Part shown: positions 8,261 through 15,292 of the stretch, one piece after another
How the letters are laid out: every line of letters begins with the position of its first letter
Numbering within the stretch: the first letter of the stretch is position 1
Notes under the pieces: generated by a model
What the model saw: only the letters and a program-made list of their open reading frames with translations
What the model was told of the DNA's origin: nothing
The model's database searches: none
Position numbers and translations under genes: made by a program
NCBI GenBank assembly: GCA_004563195.1
Contig: SFTJ01000032.1
Span: 1 to 32,022, forward strand
From: a bacterium
Lineage (GTDB): Bacteria; Bacteroidota; Bacteroidia; Bacteroidales; Muribaculaceae
Length of the DNA: 32,022 nt
Direction: 5' to 3'

Positions 8261-8298
8261 AAATATGTCTTACTCAAAAAAGTAAGGCATATTTTTGT
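8261..8298 (+). terminator. Rho-independent terminator after the DUF6377 gene
   Basis: AAATATGTCTTACT (8261-8274) pairs with AGTAAGGCATATTT (8281-8294) over 14 bp with one G-U wobble, around a CAAAAA loop. The right arm ends in a T-rich run (TTTTTG). The remainder up to 8445 is AT-rich and holds only near-matches to the -7 box (TAGATTTT at 8321, GAAATTTG at 8392), one of which may drive the sigma factor. Confidence 0.85.
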
Positions 8299-8445
8299 AT
8301 GTGCTTGATATATAATAATATAGATTTTTAAGCCTCTAATAACATACTACTTTTGGGCTTACCAAGCGAATGAGACGGCTTGGTTAATGCCGAAATTTGC
8401 AATAACGCTAAACCTCAAAACACCTTTCATAAAAACAAAACTATT

Positions 8446-8952
8446 ATGAAATTCTCGGAAGTATATATTAAGTATTATTGTAAGTTATTGCGATTTGCCG
8501 GCGAGTATGTAGGCGACAAGCAAGAAGCAGAGAATCTTGTGCAAGATGCATTTCTGGGATTGTGGAAAAGCAAAGACGAGCTTGAACGCATAAATAATAT
8601 GAATGCATATATGTTTCGCTTGGTTCGCAATCGCTGTCTCGACTATCTAAAACATAAAGCCAATGAGCAAGAATATGCCAAGGGCGTAATGCAGACAGTA
8701 GACTACCGTTTGTGTGCCCTCGATAGCTTTAATGAAACAGGAATCTTTATGGGAGACCTTGAAAAAGATGTGGCAGAAGCGATAGATGCGCTGCCACCAC
8801 GTTGCCGTGAGATATTTGTGATGAGTCGCTACCAAGGCAAGAAGTATCGCGAGATAGCCGAGGCAATGGGCATATCGGAGAATACCGTAGAGATACAGAT
8901 GGGTATAGCCATAAAGCGCTTAAAAGCAAGTTTGGCACAATACATAGCATAA
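8446..8952 (+). CDS. ECF-type RNA polymerase sigma-70 factor
   Basis: A 168-residue alternative sigma factor. Region 2 spans about residues 8-70 (QEAENLVQDAFLGLWKSK, then MNAYMFRLVRNRCLDYLK). Region 4 spans about 112-160 (LPPRCREIFVMSRYQGKKYREIAEAMGIS, split here as LPPRCREIF and YREIAEAMGIS), with the DNA-reading helix followed by IKRLK. The ATG at 8446 gives the normal ECF N-terminus; earlier in-frame starts would be non-ATG and add an unrelated leader. Bacteroidales ECF factors are usually followed at once by a FecR anti-sigma gene. Here a secreted protein follows after 70 bp, and the only FecR-like candidate is the 71-residue ORF at 10158. It probably controls the downstream PUL, which is inference from position. 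Confidence 0.93.
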   Translation: MKFSEVYIKYYCKLLRFAGEYVGDKQEAENLVQDAFLGLWKSKDELERINNMNAYMFRLVRNRCLDYLKHKANEQEYAKGVMQTVDYRLCALDSFNETGIFMGDLEKDVAEAIDALPPRCREIFVMSRYQGKKYREIAEAMGISENTVEIQMGIAIKRLKASLAQYIA

Positions 8953-9022
8953 ACCAAGCAATGAGATGAAACTAACTGAATAACAATAACTAATATTAAC
9001 TAAAACATTTATTTACAAGCTT

Positions 9023-9913
9023 ATGAAGACTTATTTTACTACAAGAAAGAGCGTCGTTGCCGTATTGGCATTGATGGCAGTGGTAACATCGTGTTACACA
9101 ATTAAGCGTGTGGCTCAAGCACACGAAGTGGCAGCAGGTGGAGAATTTACATCTCGCTCGGTAGTTATCTATGCAGAAGGCGATAATCAGAATGCCACCA
9201 GCTACGGTTGTTTCGGTATTCGTGTTCCTGAAGGTTGGACCGTAACCTTGCCAAGCAATGCTTACGAACAGTGGGAAAAGGGTGAAGTTACAGCCACTAA
9301 CCCTATGATAGCCAACGAAAAGTACACTGCAATCTGCAACCATCGTTATCCGGCAGAAGGATATGTATGGTACGGCTTCAGCACAACTCAAAAGATGAAG
9401 CACCAATTGCATAAGGATTTGAGCGACAGTATAGCAGTAAACTGCAAGATACAAGTGCCTGCAGGTGCAAAGCTCGGCGATTATGAAATAGAATACGTAT
9501 ATGGTGACGAAGAAGATAACTTCGAGAAATATACCGACCTTGCGTGGGATAAAGATCACGACAATCGTTTGGTTGAGACATCAACATTCAAGACCCCTGA
9601 TGGATCGTCGGAACATAATACTCACACTTTCGTCGATGTAGATACCAAGATTAAGGTAATAGAATCGAGCGGACTCAGCAAGGTATCGGCCGACCAATAT
9701 AGCGTGGCAACCGCCGATGATGCAGTGCTCTTCGAGGTTAAGGGCGCCGAAGCAAAGAACGCAATAGTTACAGTATATAATGCAGCAGGTCAGGTAGTAG
9801 ATTCAAAGGTTGCAAACAGCGAAGTAACTACACTGAAGGCTCAAAAGGGTGTGAATGTGGTTAGCATATTGAATGGCAACAAGCGTTCGGTAGAAAAGGT
9901 TGTTATTAAGTAA
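9023..9913 (+). CDS. Secreted/lipoprotein of unknown function, DUF4961-like with a C-terminal sorting-like domain
   Basis: A 296-residue protein I cannot assign firmly. The N-terminus has a signal peptide ending in VVTSC (C24), a plausible lipobox. The body (about 40-215) contains RVPEGWTVTLPS and KIQVPAGAKLGDYEIEY, reminiscent of the layout of the DUF4961 protein at 26457 (ILVPKAW, then a beta-rich domain). Residues about 230-296 form a beta domain with TVYNAAGQVVDSKV and an SVEKVVIK end, like a type IX secretion (Por) C-terminal domain. A lipobox and a Por-like tail together are unusual. It lies 70 bp after the sigma gene, probably in the same transcript, and a terminator follows. It might be a surface partner or sensor linked to the sigma factor. 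Homology to DUF4961 is visual only. Confidence 0.7.
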   Translation: MKTYFTTRKSVVAVLALMAVVTSCYTIKRVAQAHEVAAGGEFTSRSVVIYAEGDNQNATSYGCFGIRVPEGWTVTLPSNAYEQWEKGEVTATNPMIANEKYTAICNHRYPAEGYVWYGFSTTQKMKHQLHKDLSDSIAVNCKIQVPAGAKLGDYEIEYVYGDEEDNFEKYTDLAWDKDHDNRLVETSTFKTPDGSSEHNTHTFVDVDTKIKVIESSGLSKVSADQYSVATADDAVLFEVKGAEAKNAIVTVYNAAGQVVDSKVANSEVTTLKAQKGVNVVSILNGNKRSVEKVVIK

Positions 9914-9926
9914 AGGAAAGATTAAG

Positions 9927-10062
9927 TATTGGGCAAAGCACACTTGAGCAGAAGATTTAGAAATCTATAAAAGCCCCGGAACTTAAAATCCCTATGTTTA
10001 GAGAGAGACTATGCCGCAGCATATGAGCTAAACGGTGCAGTCTCTCTATTTTTTGCCCAATA
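9927..10062. repeat. Long-range 11-bp inverted repeat around the terminator
   Basis: TATTGGGCAAA at 9927-9937 is perfectly complementary to TTTGCCCAATA at 10052-10062, with 114 bases between. The left arm sits 13 bases after the lipoprotein stop codon. The right arm overlaps both the T-run of the inner terminator and the -33 box of the PUL promoter. It could be a pair of operator sites or the outer stem of a structured RNA. Confidence 0.65.
10002..10054 (+). terminator. Rho-independent terminator after the lipoprotein gene
   Basis: AGAGAGACT (10002-10010) pairs with AGTCTCTCT (10039-10047). The stem can extend inward past one A-C mismatch by TGCCG/CGGTG, which includes two G-U wobbles. A six-T run follows at 10049-10054. 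It separates the sigma/lipoprotein unit from the PUL operon. Confidence 0.8.
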
Positions 10063-10085
10063 GTTTCCTAATTGCATTAATTTTG
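10052..10085 (+). promoter_or_regulatory. Candidate promoter of the PUL enzyme operon
   Basis: TTTG at 10052-10055 and TAATTTTG at 10078-10085 match the Bacteroidota -33 and -7 elements, 22 bases apart. Transcription would start near 10092, about 65 bases before the small ORF at 10158. The -33 box lies within the right arm of the 11-bp inverted repeat, so a protein bound there could affect initiation. Confidence 0.5.
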
Positions 10086-10157
10086 AGAATTTTTTAGTGG
10101 AGAAACGGGAATTATTCGCTCTTAGCAATATACTAAAAGAGAAAGATTAAAGGATAA

Positions 10158-10373
10158 ATGGAAAATTCAGTAATAAAATACTTGGCAGGTGAGATGACCG
10201 AACAAGAGCGAGCAGCCATAGAGCAAACAATGACGCGCGACAGTGCGGAATATGCTTTGGCAGTTGCCGACAAGCAGATTCTTACGCTCGTAGGCTATGC
10301 TCACACCGATGAGAAAGATGAGGAGGAGGGCAAAGCACAATACACCCGTTTTTTGGAAAACATTAACGAATAA
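10158..10373 (+). CDS. Small FecR-N-terminus-like protein, possible mini anti-sigma factor
   Basis: A 71-residue, highly charged protein with no signal peptide or membrane segment. Its start, VIKYLAGEMTEQERAAIEQ, resembles the first helices of FecR-type anti-sigma factors (xxRYLAGEASPEExxxxEAWL). The following LAVADKQILTLV and the acidic helix to YTRFLENINE fit the rest of that sigma-binding region. The transmembrane helix and periplasmic FecR domain are absent. The ATG is preceded by AAAGGA (10149-10154), better than most local ribosome binding sites. It is the first ORF after the operon promoter, 22 bp ahead of the GH38-like gene, and about 1.2 kb after the sigma factor. The function is inferred from this resemblance and position; it could be a decayed remnant. 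Confidence 0.65.
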   Translation: MENSVIKYLAGEMTEQERAAIEQTMTRDSAEYALAVADKQILTLVGYAHTDEKDEEEGKAQYTRFLENINE

Positions 10374-10395
10374 TTCACCCATTCCTTACCAATAT

Positions 10396-12882
10396 ATGCG
10401 AATATTGTTACTAGCGATAATGCTCTGTGTGACAGCTGTGAGTGCCGCCCAAGGACGATACTTTGTGGATGGTTATCATGGCGGAGTATATGGGCACTAT
10501 CCACTCAAGTGGAAGACAAAATTCATATTGGATAATCTGGCGAAGCACCCCGAGTGGCGAGTTTCGCTCGAGATAGAGCCGGAAACGTGGGATTCGGTGA
10601 AAGTGGTAACGCCCCAAGCATACGCCGAATTTGCCCGCAAGGTAGGCAGTGAGCAGATGGAGTTTACCAATCCCTCTTATGCCCAGCCATATTGCTATAA
10701 TATTTCGGGCGAGAGCATAATAAGGCAATTTCAGTATGGTATTGCCAAGATAAGAAGTCATTTCCCAAATGCCACTTTTGTGACATATTCGGTGGAAGAA
10801 CCATGTTTTACAAGTTGTTTGCCGATGATACTCAGCGGGTTAGGCATAAAGTATGCATCGCTCAAGTGCCCCAATACTTGCTGGGGCGGCTATACTGCAG
10901 CACATGGCGGAGAGTTGGTGAACTGGATAGGTCCCGACGGCTCCCGATTGCTTGCCGTACCCCGCTATGGCTGCGAATCATTGGAGCCCGGGAGCACATG
11001 GCAGACCATTGCGTGGACCAATAGCGACCGATATTTCGAGGCCTGCACAGCCTATGGAATAAATAATCCTGTGGGGATGTGTCTGCAAGATGCAGGATGG
11101 CGCAACGGACCGTGGATAAAGGATGGCGGTGGCACTAAATATGTGTTGTGGAGCCATTATATTGAGAATATAGCCGACCGCAGCAAAGCCACCGACTATC
11201 ATTTCAGTCAAGAAGATGTGAGAGTGAATCTGATGTGGGGCAGCCAAGTGATGCAACGCATAGGTCGCCAAGTGCGCAGTGCCGAGAATGCTATAGTTAA
11301 GGCAGAGAAAATGAGTGTGATAGGATATCTCGACCACGGATATCGTGCCGACCAATCAGTCATCGACGAAGCTTGGCGCACACTGATGCTTTCTCAGCAT
11401 CACGATTCGTGGATAGTGCCGTATAATGGTCTTAAGAATTACGGGACATGGGCTGATGCTATAAAACAGTGGACCGATGCTACGCAGGCAGCGTCTGAAG
11501 CCGTGATATCGGGCAGCATGCCTACAGCAACCACAGGTAATGCCGTGAGAGTGGTGAATACGCAGGGCATAGCACGCACCGAAGTGGTGAAAGTGTCACT
11601 TGCGGGGCGTCTTGCCAACAAGACAGTGCGCCTCTATGACAACCGCGGAGCCAAGGTGGAGAGTGCTGTGCATGGCGAGGAATTATATTTTGAAGCTATC
11701 GTACCCCCATTTGGCTATGCGACTTATAAGATGGAATTTATCGACGGCGTAGTGAGCGAAACATCAGCCGGAGAGATGCGCGGAGGCGAATATACTATAG
11801 AAAACGACGTTTACAGCATTACTTTCGACCTCGACCGCGGTGGCGTGGCAAAGAGCATAGTGGCTAAGCATTGCGGTGGCAAAGAATATGTGGATGCCGG
11901 CAGCGAATATCTCTTTGGAGAGATGCGTGGTTACTTCTACAATAAAGGGCGATTTGTGTCGAGCCGAGAGAGAGAAGCCACACTTAAAGTGCTAATAGAT
12001 AATGCATTGGTGAAACAAGTGCAGATAGAAGGATATATTGCTGAGCATCCCTACACCAAGGTGATAACCATAACCAAAGGCAGTGAACTGATAGATGTGA
12101 ATCTTACCATCGATTGGCAGCACAACGAAGGCATAGGCGAATATCGCGAGAGCAAGTGGGCTGCCGACCGTCGCGCCTATTGCGATGATCGCTACAAACT
12201 GAGCGTGATGTTCCCCACATCACTTGCCGAAACGCGAATATATAAGAATGCACCATTCGATGTGTGCAAGAGTAGTGCGGAAAACACCTTTTTCAACCGT
12301 TGGAGCGAGATAAAGCATAATGTGATACTCCATTGGGTGGATGAGGCGGAAGAGAGAGGCAACTACGCTATGGCGCTCTATAGCGACCACACCACCAGCT
12401 ATCAGCACGGCAGCGATTATCCTCTGGCTCTAACTCTGCAATACTCAGGGCAAGGATTATGGGGAAGAAATTACTTGATTGACCGCTCCACGCAAGTGAA
12501 ATATAGCCTTATGCCACACACGGGCACATGGCAAAAAGCTAAGGTGAGCGAAAAGAGCGACTGCATCAACGAGCCTCTGCAAGCAATAATTATAAATGAC
12601 GATAAACTGCTCAGCAAGAGCTATGTGCAATTGCCCGAAGGCGTGATGGTGAGCGCGGCAAATGTAGTGGATAACAGCGTAGTCATACGCCTCTACAATG
12701 CATCGGACATAGCCGGCAAAAAGCGTGTGACACTCGGCATAGCAGCAAATAGCTTGACCGAAATAGATTTGCTCGGCAACGAAGTGTCGGAAATAAGAGC
12801 TAAGACGAAACAACCGGATAAAACCACATTCGACGTCGAACTCCCACAATATGGAATAAAAACTATAAAAATCACAATATGA
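10396..12882 (+). CDS. GH38-like alpha-mannosidase homologue with altered active-site motifs
   Basis: An 828-residue secreted protein resembling GH38 alpha-mannosidases. The ATG at 10396 gives a clean signal peptide (1-18, AVSA-AQG); earlier starts overlap the small ORF. The N-terminal domain starts RYFVDGYHGGVYGHYP. A segment at 131-150 (SVEEPCFTSCLPMILSGLG) aligns with the GH38 nucleophile block, giving E134 where classical enzymes have Asp. QHHDSW (334-339) matches the GH38 QHHD metal and active-site block. The classical HxD metal motif is not obvious near the N-terminus. The C-terminal half (about 380-828) is beta-rich, as in GH38. Zinc-dependent exo-alpha-mannosidase activity is the default guess, but the changed residues make activity and substrate uncertain. 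Overlaps GH92 by ATGA. Confidence 0.75.
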   Translation: MRILLLAIMLCVTAVSAAQGRYFVDGYHGGVYGHYPLKWKTKFILDNLAKHPEWRVSLEIEPETWDSVKVVTPQAYAEFARKVGSEQMEFTNPSYAQPYCYNISGESIIRQFQYGIAKIRSHFPNATFVTYSVEEPCFTSCLPMILSGLGIKYASLKCPNTCWGGYTAAHGGELVNWIGPDGSRLLAVPRYGCESLEPGSTWQTIAWTNSDRYFEACTAYGINNPVGMCLQDAGWRNGPWIKDGGGTKYVLWSHYIENIADRSKATDYHFSQEDVRVNLMWGSQVMQRIGRQVRSAENAIVKAEKMSVIGYLDHGYRADQSVIDEAWRTLMLSQHHDSWIVPYNGLKNYGTWADAIKQWTDATQAASEAVISGSMPTATTGNAVRVVNTQGIARTEVVKVSLAGRLANKTVRLYDNRGAKVESAVHGEELYFEAIVPPFGYATYKMEFIDGVVSETSAGEMRGGEYTIENDVYSITFDLDRGGVAKSIVAKHCGGKEYVDAGSEYLFGEMRGYFYNKGRFVSSREREATLKVLIDNALVKQVQIEGYIAEHPYTKVITITKGSELIDVNLTIDWQHNEGIGEYRESKWAADRRAYCDDRYKLSVMFPTSLAETRIYKNAPFDVCKSSAENTFFNRWSEIKHNVILHWVDEAEERGNYAMALYSDHTTSYQHGSDYPLALTLQYSGQGLWGRNYLIDRSTQVKYSLMPHTGTWQKAKVSEKSDCINEPLQAIIINDDKLLSKSYVQLPEGVMVSAANVVDNSVVIRLYNASDIAGKKRVTLGIAANSLTEIDLLGNEVSEIRAKTKQPDKTTFDVELPQYGIKTIKITI

Positions 12883-15254
12883 ATACCGCAAGACTAAACA
12901 TTATAAACAAGAAATTGCTTCAGAATGCAGCCACCGTGGCACTCGTGGTGAGTGCCGCGGGTTGTGGCGTGCAGCATAGGGCGGAAGCCGATGCCTTGCC
13001 GGCGCGATATGTTAACCCGTTTATCGGGGCGAGCACCAACATCGATGCCGCAGGAGCGTATCATGGACTTGGCAAGACCTTCCCCGGAGCCACCACACCC
13101 TATGGTATGGTGCAGGTTAACCCCAATACCATCACCGGTGGCGACAACGGATCGGGCTACAGTTATGAACACACCACAATCGAAGGATTTGCCATGACCC
13201 AAATGAGTGGCATAGGATGGTTTGGCGAAATGGGCAACTTCTTAGTGATGCCCACCACCGGCGAATTAAAGAAAGTGGCGGGTAAAGAAGATGGCCGCAT
13301 GGCAGGCTATCGCTCGACCATCGATAAGAGTAGCGAAAAAGCCACGGCAGGCTATTATAGCGTTCGCTTGAGCGATTATGATATTACAGTGGAAGGTACG
13401 GCAACACCCCGATGTGGAATGTTGCGCTTCACATATCCCGAACACACACAGTCGCGCATACAAATCGACCTTGCACGCCGTGTGGGAGGTTCGTCGGACG
13501 AGCAATATATCAAGGTAGTAGACGAAAACACTATAGAAGGATGGATGAGATGTACACCCGAGTGTGGCGGATGGGGTAATGGCGATGGAAATGCCAATTA
13601 CACCGTTCACTACTATGCCACATTCAGCCACCCGCTCAAAAACTACGGCATTTGGAGTGCAGAAATCCCCGATGGCTTCGTTCGCAAGCGCGACGAAGTG
13701 GATTCGATGCCATATATGCAACTTGTGGCATCGGCGCCGGTGATGACCGGTGTGAGTGAGATAACAGGCAAGAATCTCGGCTTCTACACCGAGTTTGCCA
13801 CCCGAAAAGGCGAAACGGTGGAGATGAAAGTGGCTATTTCGTATGTCGATATCGAAGGAGCGCGTAAGAACTATGAAGCTGAAATCAAGGACAAGACCTT
13901 CGACGAAGTGGTGAGCCAAGCCACCGACCTTTGGAACCAAGCTTTGAGTAAAGTGAAGGTAGAAGGAGGAGATGACGACCAACGAACCGTGTTCTACACA
14001 GCGCTCTATCACACCATGATAGATCCGCGCGTGATAACCGATGTCGACGGGCGCTACTATGGCGGCGACTTCAAGGTGCACACAGGTGACGGTACATTTA
14101 CCAAACGCACCATCTTTAGCGGATGGGATGTGTATCGCAGCCAGTTTCCGCTACAGTGCATCATCAATCCTCAGCTGGTGAGCGATCAAATTAATTCGCT
14201 CATCACACTTGCCCAAGAGAGTGGCAGAGAATACTTTGAGCGATGGGAGCTGCTCAATGCCTATTCGGGCTGTATGCTCGGCAATCCCGCAATGCCTGTG
14301 ATAGCCGATGCATGGGCCAAAGGCATACGAACCTACGATGCCGGCAAAGCCCTGACTTATGGCATCAATTCGGAAGAAAAATTCGGAAATGGCGAGAAAG
14401 GCTATACTCCGGGCAGTGTATCGCATACGCTCGAATATGCCTATGCCGACTGGTGCTTGGCACAATTTGCCCGTCAACTGGGTAAGACATCGGTGGCAGA
14501 TAAGTATGAACAAAAAGCGCAAGCCTATCGCAATGTGTTCAATAGCGAAGCCGGTTGGTATATGCCGCGCAAAGCCGATGGTTCGTGGCCCGCTTTGGAA
14601 GAAGGCTTCAGAATGAAAGAGGGCTTGGGCTGCATGGAGTGTAACTTATATCAGCAAGGATGGTTCGTTCCACACGATGTGGAGGGCATGGTGCAACTGA
14701 TGGGCGGTAAGGAAAAAGTACTTGCCGACCTTAAGCAGTTCTTCGAAAAGATGCCTGCCGATATGCTTTGGAATCAATATTACAATCATGCCAACGAGCC
14801 GGTGCATTTTGTTCCTTTCCTCTTCAATAAATTGGGAGAACCATGGGAGACCCAGAAGTGGACACGCTATATCTGCACCAACGGCTACAAGAACAAGGTA
14901 GAAGGCTTGGTGGGCAACGAAGATGTGGGCCAAATGTCGGCGTGGTATGTGCTGGCAGCAGCGGGATTGCACCCCTCATGCCCCGGCGAAACCCGCATGG
15001 AGATTACTTCGCCAATGTTCGACCGAATAGAGTTTGCCCTCGACAAACGTTACGCCTCGGGTGAGCGATTTGAAGTGGTGACTCACAACAATTCAGCCAA
15101 AAATGTGTATATAGAGCGAGCATTGCTCAATGGCAAAGAATATGGTAAGTGCTACATCGATTTTGATGAAATAAAGAAAGGTGGGAAACTTGAACTCTTT
15201 ATGACCGACACACCATGCAAAACATGGGGAACTGAGAGTGCGGATAGAGAGTGA
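12879..15254 (+). CDS. Alpha-mannosidase, GH92
   Basis: A 791-residue calcium-dependent exo-alpha-mannosidase, probably in the envelope; a signal sequence ends at a possible lipobox, SAAGC (C29). The N-terminal beta domain contains YVNPFIGAS and the family block FPGATTPYGMVQVNP. The catalytic (alpha/alpha)6 domain includes TIFSGWDVYRSQFPL, MECNLYQQGWFVPHD with candidate catalytic acid E587, HANEPVHFVPFLFN (637-650), and GNEDVGQMSAWYV (679-691) with D682 as candidate base. The E587 motif departs from the more common EGNxWQY form, so the linkage (alpha-1,2, 1,3 or other) cannot be assigned. Length is normal for GH92. The start overlaps the stop of the GH38-like gene by 4 bp, suggesting translational coupling. 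Confidence 0.93.
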   Translation: MNTARLNIINKKLLQNAATVALVVSAAGCGVQHRAEADALPARYVNPFIGASTNIDAAGAYHGLGKTFPGATTPYGMVQVNPNTITGGDNGSGYSYEHTTIEGFAMTQMSGIGWFGEMGNFLVMPTTGELKKVAGKEDGRMAGYRSTIDKSSEKATAGYYSVRLSDYDITVEGTATPRCGMLRFTYPEHTQSRIQIDLARRVGGSSDEQYIKVVDENTIEGWMRCTPECGGWGNGDGNANYTVHYYATFSHPLKNYGIWSAEIPDGFVRKRDEVDSMPYMQLVASAPVMTGVSEITGKNLGFYTEFATRKGETVEMKVAISYVDIEGARKNYEAEIKDKTFDEVVSQATDLWNQALSKVKVEGGDDDQRTVFYTALYHTMIDPRVITDVDGRYYGGDFKVHTGDGTFTKRTIFSGWDVYRSQFPLQCIINPQLVSDQINSLITLAQESGREYFERWELLNAYSGCMLGNPAMPVIADAWAKGIRTYDAGKALTYGINSEEKFGNGEKGYTPGSVSHTLEYAYADWCLAQFARQLGKTSVADKYEQKAQAYRNVFNSEAGWYMPRKADGSWPALEEGFRMKEGLGCMECNLYQQGWFVPHDVEGMVQLMGGKEKVLADLKQFFEKMPADMLWNQYYNHANEPVHFVPFLFNKLGEPWETQKWTRYICTNGYKNKVEGLVGNEDVGQMSAWYVLAAAGLHPSCPGETRMEITSPMFDRIEFALDKRYASGERFEVVTHNNSAKNVYIERALLNGKEYGKCYIDFDEIKKGGKLELFMTDTPCKTWGTESADRE

Positions 15255-15292
15255 CAAAGTGCTTAATATCAAACTATTATCCACATAACATT

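Noticed and set aside
13266..14081. Long minus-strand ORF inside GH92 (and similar ones at 19973-20716, 25100-25924, 29145-29948)
   Set aside because: His/Cys-rich low-quality translations antisense to firmly identified genes; no motifs, no promoters.
15251..15292. GTG start for GH2 copy 1
   Set aside because: Would overlap the GH92 stop and bury the signal peptide behind 14 residues.
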